DNA of 64,000 nt from an uncultured Mucispirillum sp. (GTDB taxonomy: Bacteria; Chrysiogenota; Deferribacteres; Deferribacterales; Mucispirillaceae): NCBI GenBank assembly GCA_944325215.1, contig CALUZC010000009.1:1-64000 (forward strand). Direction: 5' to 3'. The position numbers and the translations under genes were made by a program. Every line of letters begins with the position of its first letter. Positions within the stretch are counted from its first letter, which is position 1. Shown here piece after piece: positions 29,454 to 38,080 of this stretch. The notes under the pieces are model-generated. The model was not told the origin of the DNA, made no database searches, and saw only the letters and a program-made list of their open reading frames with translations.

Positions 29454-29963
29454 ATTTTATTACTTCATATATAGTTGCTAATTAATTTAATCTTATATAT
29501 TCTAAAATTATATTTCTTACAGCCGTACTAATATATAATCAAATTTTATTCATTATAATTGTATATATAACACTATTTTCATAACACAGTAATTATTAAT
29601 ATGCTTATATACAAATACTATTGCCTATTCTATCATAAGCTAAATTAATATAACCTTGTTATATAATTAAATATCTACTTATTTAATAGATTTTTTAAAA
29701 ATTAAACTATTTTTTTATATTTGTTTTTTTAAAAAAGGTGCATAATTTATTTAACTTATTAATATTTGTAGTATTTTTTATATTTTTATACTTTTATACC
29801 TTTTTTTTACTTTTTCCAAAACTAATATATATAACTATTGACAAATATAAATTTTTATACTTTAATATAGGAGTGCAATTCAAAAAAGTGTTCTTTTTAA
29901 AATTTAACATCTTATAATTTTTAAGAGATGAAATAAATTTAATTCATTTTAAGGAGTGCGTTT
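29454..29963. other. 510-base non-coding region before sdhC
   Basis: No convincing gene or RNA structure is visible. The DNA is extremely AT-rich, with several runs of 5-9 T or A at roughly helical intervals between 29700 and 29830, which would be intrinsically curved. A strong promoter follows at 29838-29866. The stretch may act as an upstream activating or protein-binding region for the sdh operon. Confidence 0.5.
29838..29866 (+). promoter_or_regulatory. Candidate promoter of the sdhCDAB operon
   Basis: TTGACA at 29838-29843 and TTTAAT at 29861-29866 with a 17-base spacer, preceded by long T/A tracts. A leader of about 90 bases would precede sdhC. Confidence 0.55.
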
Positions 29964-30356
29964 ATGCCTAGAAAAGATTTAGAAACTTCAGCTTTAAGCT
30001 ATCGTAAGCATCCTGGTATGATTGCATGGTTACTCCACAGGGTTACAGGTGTATTACTTGTTCTCTACTTTATTTTCCACATGTTAGGTTCATCTGGTGT
30101 GTGTTCTTTCACAAGCAGTATAGCTCAAAATATTTATGTGGAAGGGTTAGTTGTAATCATGTTTGCATGGCATGCTATGAATGGCTTCAGAATTATTTTC
30201 ATGGAATTTTTTAGAGCAGCAGAAAGGGGTTGTTTTAAAAAATGGCTTGCTATTTTTACAATATTAGCAGTATTACTTGCAGCAGTTGGTTTATATTATG
30301 TATCTACATACATTTCTAACCAAGCACCAACTACTGAAGCTGCGGCAGGAGAATAA
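29964..30356 (+). CDS. sdhC: Succinate dehydrogenase cytochrome b556 subunit (SdhC)
   Basis: A 130-residue membrane anchor with three helices (about 22-42, 60-80 and 90-112). The HRVTGVLLVLYFIFHM segment carries the His-Arg pair of the SdhC quinone site and a likely haem-b histidine in the FHM that follows; a second conserved His lies in MFAWHAMNGFR. AAGGAG precedes the ATG. It is the first gene of sdhC-sdhD-sdhA-sdhB, complex II of the respiratory chain. The tail after residue 115 is short and alanine/threonine-rich. Confidence 0.88.
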   Translation: MPRKDLETSALSYRKHPGMIAWLLHRVTGVLLVLYFIFHMLGSSGVCSFTSSIAQNIYVEGLVVIMFAWHAMNGFRIIFMEFFRAAERGCFKKWLAIFTILAVLLAAVGLYYVSTYISNQAPTTEAAAGE

Positions 30357-30358
30357 TT

Positions 30359-30685
30359 ATGAAAAAAACATATAAATATACAGGCACAGGTAATAATGGC
30401 ACAATAGCATGGGTTTTACAGCGTATATCAGCCATAGTTCTTTTCTTTGTATTAGGTTACCATTTATATGGTAAGCTTTCAAATAAAGCAGGGCTTGCTG
30501 AATCTGATGGTTCTAACAGCATATTAGTTGGCACATTATTAGTGTTCATACTTTTCCATGGCTTTAATGGCTTAAAAATGGTTACAGATGATTATGTTTC
30601 TAGAAAAGGAACTCGCTTTATTCTCTATTTCATATATTGGACACTTGCTTTTCTATTATTCTGGATGGGCAGAGGCTTATTCTAA
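30359..30685 (+). CDS. sdhD: Succinate dehydrogenase membrane anchor subunit (SdhD)
   Basis: A 108-residue protein with three predicted helices, the second membrane subunit of complex II. WVLQRISAIVLFFVLGYHLY (about 18-37) and LFHGFNGLKMVTDDYV provide the conserved Arg/His and the Tyr/Asp quinone-site residues expected of SdhD. It starts three bases after the sdhC stop. Assignment rests on position, size and these motifs, since SdhD sequences diverge widely. Confidence 0.85.
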   Translation: MKKTYKYTGTGNNGTIAWVLQRISAIVLFFVLGYHLYGKLSNKAGLAESDGSNSILVGTLLVFILFHGFNGLKMVTDDYVSRKGTRFILYFIYWTLAFLLFWMGRGLF

Positions 30686-30710
30686 AAACAGGCGATAATG
30701 AGGTTAAATT

Positions 30711-32489
30711 ATGATAAACACTACAAAAATAGAATATCACGAATATGATGTACTTGTTGTAGGTGCAGGTGGTGCTGGTCTTAATGCTGCACAAGTTACA
30801 TCTCAATATGTAAAAACAGCAGTTATCTCTGAAGTATACCCTACTAGAAGCCATACTATTAGTGCTCAAGGTGGTATATCTGCATCTTTAGGTAACTTTG
30901 AAGAAGATAACTGGCACTGGCATATGTATGATACAGTAAAAGGTTCTGACTATCTTTGCGACCAAGATGCTGCTGAATACCTTTGCCGTAAAGCTCCTGA
31001 AATGATTATTGAGCTTGAACACATTGGTCTACCTTTTAACAGGACTCCAGAAGGTAAAATCGCACAACGTCCATTTGGTGGCCACACTGCAGAATATGGC
31101 AAACGCCCTGTAAAAAGAGCTTGCTATGTGGCAGATAGAACTGGGCATGCTATGCTTCAAACATTATTTGAAAAAGCAGTTGCTCAAGGCACTCAATTTT
31201 ACAGTGAATTTTTAGCTATAGAATTAATCAGAAATGAAGACAGAGTATGCGGCGTATTATGTCTTGACCTTCAAAACGGTGAAGTTCATATGTTCCATGC
31301 AAAAGCTGTTATTATGGCTACAGGTGGTAACTGCCGTATATATGCAACAACATCAAATGCACACATTAATACTGGTGACGGTTTAGCTTTAGCTTTAAGA
31401 GCTGGTTTTTCATGGTGCGACCCTGAATTTTTCCAATTCCACCCAACAGGTATCTATGGGCATGGTAACTTAATTACTGAAGGTGTTCGTGGTGAAGGTG
31501 GTATCTTATTAAATGGCGAAGGCGAACGTTTTATGGAAAGAATTGCACCAACTATTAAAGACTTAGCACCACGTGATATCATTTCACGTTCTATGGTAAA
31601 AGAAGTGCTTGCTGGCAAAGGTGTTGGTGATAAAAAAGACCACGTCCTCTTAAAAATTGACCATATTGGTAAAGAAGCTATTATGGAAAAACTCCCAGGT
31701 ATCCATGAGCTTGCATTAGTATTTGCAGGGGTTGACTGCACAAAAGAACCTATCCCTGTTATGCCTACTGCTCACTACCAAATGGGTGGTATCCCTACTA
31801 ACTATCTTGGTGAAGTTATTAAAGGCTATGGCTCTGATGCAGAAAGCGTATATCCTGGCTTTTATGCAGCTGGGGAATGTTCTGCAAACTCAGTGCATGG
31901 TGCTAACCGTTTAGGGACTAACTCACTTTTAGACTTAGTAGTTTATGGTAGAACAGTTGGTGAATTAGCTGCAAAATTTGCTAAAGAAAATAAAGCTGCA
32001 GATTTACCAGAAAATGCAGGTCAAGAAGGTCTTAAATTATTAGAAAAATTTGCAAACGCAAATGGTAAAAATACTTACGGTCCAGTTTACAGCCGCTTAA
32101 CTACTATAATGGAACAAAAAGCCGGTGTATATAGAACTGAAGAACTTATGACTGAAGCAGTTAAAGAGTTAGATGAAATCGCAACAGCATTAGATGATTT
32201 CAAAGTTGTAGATAAATCCAGCGTTTATAACCTTGATTTAGTGGAAGCATTAGAACTTAATAACATGATTTTAATTGCAAGATGTGCAGCAAAATCTGCT
32301 TTAATGCGTAAAGAAACTCGCGGTGGTCATGCTAGGGAAGATTACCCAGAAAGAGATGATGTAAACTACATGAAACATACAAACGTTACTATTGCTGATG
32401 GTGGCAAAACTATCAATGTAGATTACAGGCCTGTAAGAACACAACCTCTTACTGTTGAACCATTCCCACCTAAACCACGTGTTTACTAA
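30711..32489 (+). CDS. sdhA: Succinate dehydrogenase flavoprotein subunit
   Basis: A 592-residue catalytic subunit that oxidises succinate to fumarate. The FAD-binding VLVVGAGGAGLNAA (about 11-24) is followed by RSHTISAQGGISASLGN, whose His carries covalent FAD. Substrate-site residues lie in FQFHPTGI, GEGGILLNGEGERFM and the catalytic arginine region RDIISRSM. HGANRLGTNSLLDLVVYGR near 397-415 is the FAD-dinucleotide loop. The close match to proteobacterial SdhA rather than Wolinella-type FrdA, and the two separate anchor subunits, suggest the enzyme works mainly as succinate:quinone reductase. Confidence 0.95.
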   Translation: MINTTKIEYHEYDVLVVGAGGAGLNAAQVTSQYVKTAVISEVYPTRSHTISAQGGISASLGNFEEDNWHWHMYDTVKGSDYLCDQDAAEYLCRKAPEMIIELEHIGLPFNRTPEGKIAQRPFGGHTAEYGKRPVKRACYVADRTGHAMLQTLFEKAVAQGTQFYSEFLAIELIRNEDRVCGVLCLDLQNGEVHMFHAKAVIMATGGNCRIYATTSNAHINTGDGLALALRAGFSWCDPEFFQFHPTGIYGHGNLITEGVRGEGGILLNGEGERFMERIAPTIKDLAPRDIISRSMVKEVLAGKGVGDKKDHVLLKIDHIGKEAIMEKLPGIHELALVFAGVDCTKEPIPVMPTAHYQMGGIPTNYLGEVIKGYGSDAESVYPGFYAAGECSANSVHGANRLGTNSLLDLVVYGRTVGELAAKFAKENKAADLPENAGQEGLKLLEKFANANGKNTYGPVYSRLTTIMEQKAGVYRTEELMTEAVKELDEIATALDDFKVVDKSSVYNLDLVEALELNNMILIARCAAKSALMRKETRGGHAREDYPERDDVNYMKHTNVTIADGGKTINVDYRPVRTQPLTVEPFPPKPRVY

Positions 32490-32506
32490 TAATAAGGAAG
32501 GACGTT

Positions 32507-33214
32507 ATGAGCAAATTTGTAAATGTTAAAATATTAAGATACGACCCAGATAAAGATAAAGAACCACATTATCAATCATATAAAGTGGAACTTCGCAGGC
32601 CGGGTATGCTTTTACTTACCGTTTTAAACCAAATTAAATGGGAAATGGACCCTACTCTTTCTTTCCGCAGGTCTTGCCGTGAAGGTGTTTGCGGTTCAGA
32701 CGGTATGAACGTAAACGGCGTAAATATGCTTGCATGTATGACAAAAGTGGAAGATTTAGGCTCAAATATTATTATTAGACCACTTCCAGGTATGCCTGTA
32801 ATAAGAGATTTAGTTGTGGATATTTCCAGCTTTATCAATAAATTTATTACAGTAAAACCATACATTATACGCCATTCTCCAATGCCAGATAAAGAGCTTT
32901 ACCAGTCACCAGAAGACAGGAAAAAATTGGACGGATTATACGAATGTATCCTTTGTGGCTGCTGTTCTTCATCCTGCCCAAGTTTCTGGTCTGATAAAGA
33001 ATACCTTGGACCAAACGCATTCTTAAGAGCATGGAGATATTTAATTGACAGCCGCGATGAAGGTGCTGATGAACGCTTACCAATTTTAAATGATAAACAC
33101 GGCGTATGGCGCTGCCACACAATCTATAACTGTGTGGAAGCTTGCCCTAAAGAACTTAACCCAACAAAAGCAATTGTTGGCATAAGAAAAATGCTTATGG
33201 ATAAACAAATATAA
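32507..33214 (+). CDS. sdhB: Succinate dehydrogenase iron-sulfur subunit
   Basis: A 235-residue protein with three Fe-S clusters linking SdhA to quinone. The [2Fe-2S] ligands are in RSCREGVCGSDGMN and a later LAC; as in E. coli SdhB the third position is Asp (CGSD). The [4Fe-4S] motif is CILCGCCSSSCP and the [3Fe-4S] motif is CHTIYNCVEACP. A Trp after the second motif (SFW) fits the quinone pocket. It ends the operon, followed by a strong terminator. Confidence 0.95.
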   Translation: MSKFVNVKILRYDPDKDKEPHYQSYKVELRRPGMLLLTVLNQIKWEMDPTLSFRRSCREGVCGSDGMNVNGVNMLACMTKVEDLGSNIIIRPLPGMPVIRDLVVDISSFINKFITVKPYIIRHSPMPDKELYQSPEDRKKLDGLYECILCGCCSSSCPSFWSDKEYLGPNAFLRAWRYLIDSRDEGADERLPILNDKHGVWRCHTIYNCVEACPKELNPTKAIVGIRKMLMDKQI

Positions 33215-33238
33215 TTTAGTAAGCAAAATAAAAAGCAT

Positions 33239-33271
33239 AAGGGAAACTAGGAAACTAGTTTCCCTTTTTTT
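33239..33271 (+). terminator. Intrinsic terminator after sdhB
   Basis: A 12-bp perfect stem (arms 33239-33250 and 33255-33266) with a GAAA loop and a run of Ts. A strong, textbook rho-independent terminator. Confidence 0.9.
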
Positions 33272-33365
33272 GTGGGTGGTTAGGGAAAATTGTATATTAA
33301 ATTTTTACTTTTATATATAAATTAAATAGTGTATTCTATAAAATAAAAATTTATGGAGTTTTTAA

Positions 33366-34070
33366 ATGAGTGAAGAAAAAGGTATAATTTATTTAATGTC
33401 TACTGCTGTTAATGGGCTTGTAAAAATAGGGCAGACAAAAACAGAGCAGTATAATGAAAGAATGCGTTTTTTAAAGTCTAACGGATATCGTAATGTTACA
33501 GGCTTAAAAAGAGAATATGCAATAGAAGTTAGTGAATATAAAAATAAAGAAAAAATGCTCCATGAGATTTTTAGTAAAAGTAGAATTAGTGATACTGAAC
33601 TATTTGCATTAGATAAAGATATTGTTCTCCAATTACTTTCATCTTTTGATGGTAAAGTAATATTTCCAGTAAATGAAAATAAAGAAGAAATTTTTGAAAA
33701 TGCCACTGAAAATGTGGAAAGCAAATTAATACCAAATGATACATATTATTTTGAAAAACTAAAAAAATCTGATAATAGAACTGTTAAAGTAAGTGCTAAA
33801 GTTGAAAATGGTAAATGGACTATTTTAAAGGGGAGTATTATAGGTATTACTGAAGATAAAGGCGTATCTCAAAAAGCTAAACTTACTCGTGAAAGTATGA
33901 AATTTGATAAACAAGGTAAACTATTATAAGATTTTGAATTAGGGCAATGCTCCCCAAGTTTTGCAGGTGCTGTTATTATGAACCAGTCTATTAATGGCTG
34001 GACAGACTGGCATGATAAAAATGGTAACCAATTAGATATTTTTAGAATAAAAGATAAAGAAGAAAACTAG
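33366..34070 (+). pseudogene. T5orf172/GIY-YIG protein with DUF4357-like tail, split by an in-frame TAA
   Basis: The open part (33366-33929, 187 residues) begins with a T5orf172-type GIY-YIG domain (GIIYLMS...GLVKIGQT, later ISDTELF) and then enters a DUF4357-like domain. A TAA at 33927-33929 stops it inside that domain. Reading on in the same frame, codons 33930-34067 encode 46 further residues that fit the missing end of the domain (CSPSFAGAVI, then SINGWTDWHD and a closing LDIFRIKDKEEN), ending at TAG 34068-34070. A single substitution therefore separates the tail. Such proteins are often phage- or defence-associated nucleases. The truncated form might still be expressed. The gene sits after the sdh terminator and has its own ribosome-binding site. 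Confidence 0.8.
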
Positions 34071-34296
34071 TATATTATTTAATTATATAAGCATCTTTGT
34101 ATAAATACTTCTTAAGCCTTTCTTCTCTTCCGATTTTTTATATCCTTATATATTACATTTTTCAAATCTATTCTTTTTGTTCTGTTTCATTTTTTCTTAT
34201 CTCATAGTTTTTATAAATCTCTGGTTTTATTATACTTTTAATTAATATATTGTATCATTATCAAATTATATATCCCTGCTTATGTTATCAATAAAA
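34071..34296. other. Non-coding stretch between the GIY-YIG gene and the clostripain terminator
   Basis: About 225 bases, T-rich on the plus strand, with no intact reading frame of note. Short purine-rich open stretches on the minus strand could be remains of a gene but match nothing I recognise. Confidence 0.4.
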
Positions 34297-34325
34297 AAAG
34301 GCAGAAGATTTATTCTTCTGCCTTT
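34297..34325 (-). terminator. Intrinsic terminator after the clostripain-like gene
   Basis: A 12-bp perfect stem (arms 34314-34325 and 34297-34308 read on the minus strand) with a 5-base loop, followed on the minus strand by seven Ts. Confidence 0.9.
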
Positions 34326-34359
34326 AAATTAATAGTTTTATTTAGTTTATGACAAATAT

Positions 34360-36450
34360 CTATGGTTGTGGTGGTTGTTTTATTTCATCTAATGTTTTCC
34401 AAGTACTTGTATTTAACATATGTGAACGCCCTATATTTGCTACACTATTAAATGCAAGTCTAAATTTACCTGTTTTACCTGCACCTATTGAGTATGAACT
34501 AGCCTGAATATTTAAACCACCATATGGTTGGCTATTATCAAGTTGTATATCATATGTTGGAACAGTATCTTCTGAATTTGCTGCTTTTGCTTGAACTGAA
34601 CCATCATTTAATGGTTCTATTTTTATACGTTTTAAATTTTGCAAGAAACTAAAACCAACATTAGCTGGAGTTCGTTGTTGCGTAGGACCTTGTGGAGGCC
34701 CATATATTATTAAATTATTTAATTTGATTTCTTTAGTAGTTGTATCATAACTAAACACTATATCACATATATCAATATCACCGTCAATATCTACACATTG
34801 TGTTTCTGTTGTTTTATAGTACAACACTTTTCTGTCTTTATTGAAGAAACTTATATTTTTCACTCTTATTGGGTTATTGTTTAATGTAAATATTGTTCCA
34901 TTTTGTGGGTCACCAAAATTTAGTGTATATATAAATTTATTTTGAGCAGCATCATAGCTTGGGTCTGGTATTTTAATATCTGTTAATGTTCCTACCCTGT
35001 TATTATTTGGAGTTGTTGTATCAAACGAGCCCACATCTAAAGTTGCATTTGTTATGGCAACTGGTGTTTTTACAGTATACTCTATACCATTATTGTAGCT
35101 TTCTGTTATTGTTGTATTGGTGGCTATTTGTTTTGATGCATCATACAACTCTTTTGATATCTTTTTCATAAATTCAATATATTTTGGTGCAAAACCACTA
35201 TTTGGTATTATAAAACCATCAATAGCACCTGCATATAATTCTACAAAGACACTAAATGATATACCTTGACTTTCAGCATATTCACCATTTGAATAACTAT
35301 AAATTACTGCATTTTTAACTGCTTCCTGAAGTTCTTGTTTATTTGCAGTATAGTCATCAGTATAGTAAGCATCATTATACCCTAATCTTTCTGCAAATGA
35401 GTGGATATCTGACTGAGCATTGTCATATAATAAAGAATTATAGGCAGACAAAAATACGTTATTTGATGTTTTTACTTTACTTTCACCACCTTTATCATAG
35501 TTAGTTATCAATGCTGATGCCATATTATCAAATGCAGTAGATACAGCTTCAACCTTACTCAAATCTACCATACTAATTGTTGATCCTGTAATCCCTTTAC
35601 TTATGTTCTCCATATATTTATCCATAAGAGCTTTACCTGCAGCAATTGAATCCTGACCTGCACCAATTGCTTGAATATATGGAGCAAAATCCCATGCAGC
35701 AACAGGTTGAGTAGATTCAGAACCTATAAAGTAGTTTGCATAATCTTTAGCTGCATACATAAAATCTACATTGCCCATAAGACAAGAGTTTAAAATAATC
35801 GTATCAAATTTAAAATATGGATTACCTAATTTTACTCTCACTAGTTCCAATGCCTTTTTAAATGCTTCTGCATCTATATTTAAATAATTAGGATAACCCA
35901 TTCCAGTAATACCACCACCATGAGTAGAAATAAATAAAACATATTTACTTGTTTTATTTTCTCTTATGCCTTTTACTAAAAAATCTGATATTACTTCATG
36001 ATTAGCCATGTCTTCACATTTTGATGGGGCAGCTGCATCTGGATTTACAGGTTTAGCTCCTGTATAACAGCTTACTTTTGCTGTCCCCTGATTTATTATT
36101 TCAGCCTTACCTTTTGTTATTTTATACTGATAACCTTTTGTAAAATCCTTAATTAAATAGTTCTGACTGTATGGTTGATTTGTATGGTCAATATTACCAG
36201 AACCTGCCATTATATATATTCTTGTGTTTGCATCATTTATATTTTGGGCCATTGCATTTACAGTATTGTTTGGCAGCCCAAAATTATCATTACCAACTTT
36301 AAATAATCTCAAGTCTTCATCTTCCAAATTTGTAACAGGAAGATAACCAAGTATTGTTACACTTTCACCACTTTCACCACTTCCCCCACCACTAGAACAT
36401 GATGACAAAAATACTGTCAATACAAATAATAACACATAAATCTTTTTCAT
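34360..36450 (-). CDS. Clostripain-family (C11) cysteine peptidase lipoprotein
   Basis: About 696 residues from the ATG at 36450, which has AAAGGAGT just upstream; a longer frame from 36510 runs into the promoter and is rejected. The signal peptide ends in an LSSC lipobox followed by a Gly/Ser linker, so it is a surface or periplasmic lipoprotein. The catalytic pair is visible: His in LFISTHGGG (about 177-185) and Cys in LNSCLMGNVDFMYA (about 222-235). The latter part (from about 440) is beta-rich with no named domain. C11 peptidases cleave after basic residues. It has a strong promoter and terminator and is transcribed alone. Confidence 0.88.
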   Translation of the reverse strand: MKKIYVLLFVLTVFLSSCSSGGGSGESGESVTILGYLPVTNLEDEDLRLFKVGNDNFGLPNNTVNAMAQNINDANTRIYIMAGSGNIDHTNQPYSQNYLIKDFTKGYQYKITKGKAEIINQGTAKVSCYTGAKPVNPDAAAPSKCEDMANHEVISDFLVKGIRENKTSKYVLFISTHGGGITGMGYPNYLNIDAEAFKKALELVRVKLGNPYFKFDTIILNSCLMGNVDFMYAAKDYANYFIGSESTQPVAAWDFAPYIQAIGAGQDSIAAGKALMDKYMENISKGITGSTISMVDLSKVEAVSTAFDNMASALITNYDKGGESKVKTSNNVFLSAYNSLLYDNAQSDIHSFAERLGYNDAYYTDDYTANKQELQEAVKNAVIYSYSNGEYAESQGISFSVFVELYAGAIDGFIIPNSGFAPKYIEFMKKISKELYDASKQIATNTTITESYNNGIEYTVKTPVAITNATLDVGSFDTTTPNNNRVGTLTDIKIPDPSYDAAQNKFIYTLNFGDPQNGTIFTLNNNPIRVKNISFFNKDRKVLYYKTTETQCVDIDGDIDICDIVFSYDTTTKEIKLNNLIIYGPPQGPTQQRTPANVGFSFLQNLKRIKIEPLNDGSVQAKAANSEDTVPTYDIQLDNSQPYGGLNIQASSYSIGAGKTGKFRLAFNSVANIGRSHMLNTSTWKTLDEIKQPPQP

Positions 36451-36481
36451 AAAATACTCCTTTAAGATGACTATACGCACG

Positions 36482-36510
36482 AGTATATATCTATTGAAAT
36501 ATTTTGTCAA
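36482..36510 (-). promoter_or_regulatory. Promoter of the clostripain-like gene
   Basis: On the minus strand TTGACA (36510-36505) and TATACT (36487-36482) with a 17-base spacer, close to consensus. The leader would be about 25 bases with AAAGGAGT in it. The promoter sits six bases beyond the stop codon of the RND gene fragment at 36516-36607. Confidence 0.75.
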
Positions 36511-36515
36511 TCTTT

Positions 36516-36607
36516 TTATTCTTCTTTATCTAATAATTTTCTTAAGTCTTTATTTTTGCCAAACTGCAGCATAGCAGATTAGGCGTAAATGACCTTTAAA
36601 CCAGTAG
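36516..36607 (-). pseudogene. Fragment matching the 3' end of the RND transporter gene
   Basis: These 92 bases align with 38700-38790, the last 30 codons and stop of the RND permease gene, with about ten differences including one inserted base that breaks the frame. After the insertion the fragment still reads AMLQFGKNKDLRKLLDKEE followed by a stop, against AMLQFGKNRDLRKLLDKDE in the intact gene. The two copies lie in the same orientation 2.18 kb apart and bracket the Xre / ImmA-IrrE / PIN cassette. Confidence 0.85.
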
Positions 36608-36918
36608 TTTTTTATTCGCAATGTAATCTTTTATATTTATTTAGAAAAAAGCTAACTACATACTTATGATAATATTGTATTATATTTTAAATTAAATAAT
36701 ATTTCTTTTTTATTAATATAATCTACAAGATGTCCGATAATGCATATAGTAGCCGTGTTTTAATTAAAGATGTATATTTTACTTGACACGATAGTTTTTA
36801 TATTATAGAAGATAGTAATATATGCCTGAAAGTGTTATTATTATACATCTTTTACGGTATATTTTTGTTTTTTATAATATAAAATGCTTAAAAATGTAAT
36901 ATATTTGGAGTGTTTAAT
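36608..36918. promoter_or_regulatory. Regulatory region upstream of the Xre / ImmA / PIN cassette
   Basis: A 311-base stretch without a gene. It holds a TTGACA (36783-36788) with a possible TATAGA -10 element 15 bases on. Two perfect 11-base inverted copies, AAAGATGTATA at 36766-36776 and TATACATCTTT at 36842-36852, flank that promoter 65 bases apart and could be paired operators for the Xre protein. A TTTGGAG ribosome-binding site lies just before the first gene. Confidence 0.5.
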
Positions 36919-37254
36919 ATGTCTAACCTTCGTAATATAGGTTATAAAATATTTTTATTGGCTAATAAAGCAGAACAAGGAAAAGAAAACCTTTGTAAAA
37001 TGCTTAATTTTAATGATAATGATTATACCAGGTTAGTAACAGGTCGCCTTAGTATTACACCTATGCAGATAAAAAATATTGCAGAACTTTTTTCTGTAGA
37101 CCCTATAGAAATACTTAATTATAAGAATAATGATGCTTATTCTAAAATGGTTCATTGCATGAGTAATTTTGAAAAAAATGAAAATTGTGATGAAATACTA
37201 GATATTATTGATACATATATAGATTTTAAAGAAGCATATGAAAGTATAAAATAA
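36919..37254 (+). CDS. Xre-type helix-turn-helix regulator
   Basis: A 111-residue protein from the ATG at 36919, eight bases after TTTGGAG; an upstream GTG at 36910 overlaps that site and is less likely. The helix-turn-helix is in residues about 15-60: a divergent first half, then YTRLVTGRLSITPMQIKNIAELFSVDPIEIL, the usual Xre pattern. The C-terminal 40 residues are acidic and helical. It is the first gene of a three-gene cassette with an ImmA/IrrE protease and a PIN-like protein. It is the likely antitoxin or repressor, cleaved or relieved by the protease. Confidence 0.75.
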   Translation: MSNLRNIGYKIFLLANKAEQGKENLCKMLNFNDNDYTRLVTGRLSITPMQIKNIAELFSVDPIEILNYKNNDAYSKMVHCMSNFEKNENCDEILDIIDTYIDFKEAYESIK

Positions 37255-37261
37255 ATTGCCT

Positions 37262-38080
37262 ATGATTATTCCAGATTTACCTGTTACCATACAAGACAAA
37301 ATCCAAAACTTTATAAATCAATATGACTACCTAAAGAAAATAGAGCCTATTCGTGATAATATTTTTGAAATATTAGATGAAAAATGTATTATACTTTATT
37401 TTCCACAAGAAAATGAAGAAAATGATGGCTCGCTTATCCAAAAATCTGTCAATGGTAAACTTACTAATTTTGTCCATATAAATACATATAAGGTAATTGA
37501 AAAGCAAGTATTTACTGCTGCCCATGAACTTGCACATATCCTAAATCTTCATGAGCATCTATATAATTCATGCAATGAATATAAAAATATGTTCAGTAAG
37601 GAATTAGAAGAAGCTGCAATGAATTATTTTGCTGCCCTTGTATTAATGCCTACTCAAATTTTCCAAGAAAAGGCAACAGATTTATTCAAAGAATTTAGTG
37701 ATACAATTCAACTAAATGATTTCATAAAAATTTCTTTAAATTTAATGGATATATTTTTTGTACCATTTAAAGCTGTTGTTGTTAGACTTTTTGAAATTAA
37801 TATTATTGATAAATCTACTGCTGAGTTTTTAATAAATAATAATGATATTCTAAAAAAAATAAATGACTATATAAATTATTATGGCTTTACTAGGCTTGGT
37901 ATTCGTTCTCAGAAAAAGAGTATAAAAGGTTTCCCTGAACTTATTTCAAAAGTAGAAAATGCAAATATTTTTAATAAAAATAAAATAGATAAAACTAGAG
38001 AAAAACTTGATATTCCACTTAATAATATTTCTGAAAATAATGAAGTAGAATTAATAAATCTGGAATTAAAAAATGGATAA
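37262..38080 (+). CDS. ImmA/IrrE family metallo-endopeptidase
   Basis: About 272 residues from the ATG at 37262; a TTG at 37256 is also possible. The zinc site HELAH lies in FTAAHELAHILNLHEH (about 81-96 from the ATG), with a further Glu in SKELEEAAMNYFAALVLMP that fits the third ligand and the family's AxxFAxxLLMP pattern. Proteins of this class (COG2856) cut a partner Xre repressor, as ImmA does to ImmR and IrrE/PprI does to DdrO. It begins a few bases after the Xre gene and its end overlaps the PIN gene by eight bases, showing coupled expression. Confidence 0.88.
   Translation: MIIPDLPVTIQDKIQNFINQYDYLKKIEPIRDNIFEILDEKCIILYFPQENEENDGSLIQKSVNGKLTNFVHINTYKVIEKQVFTAAHELAHILNLHEHLYNSCNEYKNMFSKELEEAAMNYFAALVLMPTQIFQEKATDLFKEFSDTIQLNDFIKISLNLMDIFFVPFKAVVVRLFEINIIDKSTAEFLINNNDILKKINDYINYYGFTRLGIRSQKKSIKGFPELISKVENANIFNKNKIDKTREKLDIPLNNISENNEVELINLELKNG

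Noticed and set aside
34071-34296. Decayed minus-strand gene before the clostripain terminator
   Set aside because: Short purine-rich open stretches exist but no family pattern could be recognised, so it is described only as non-coding.
36910-36918. GTG start for the Xre gene
   Set aside because: The GTG overlaps the ribosome-binding site that is correctly spaced for the ATG at 36919.
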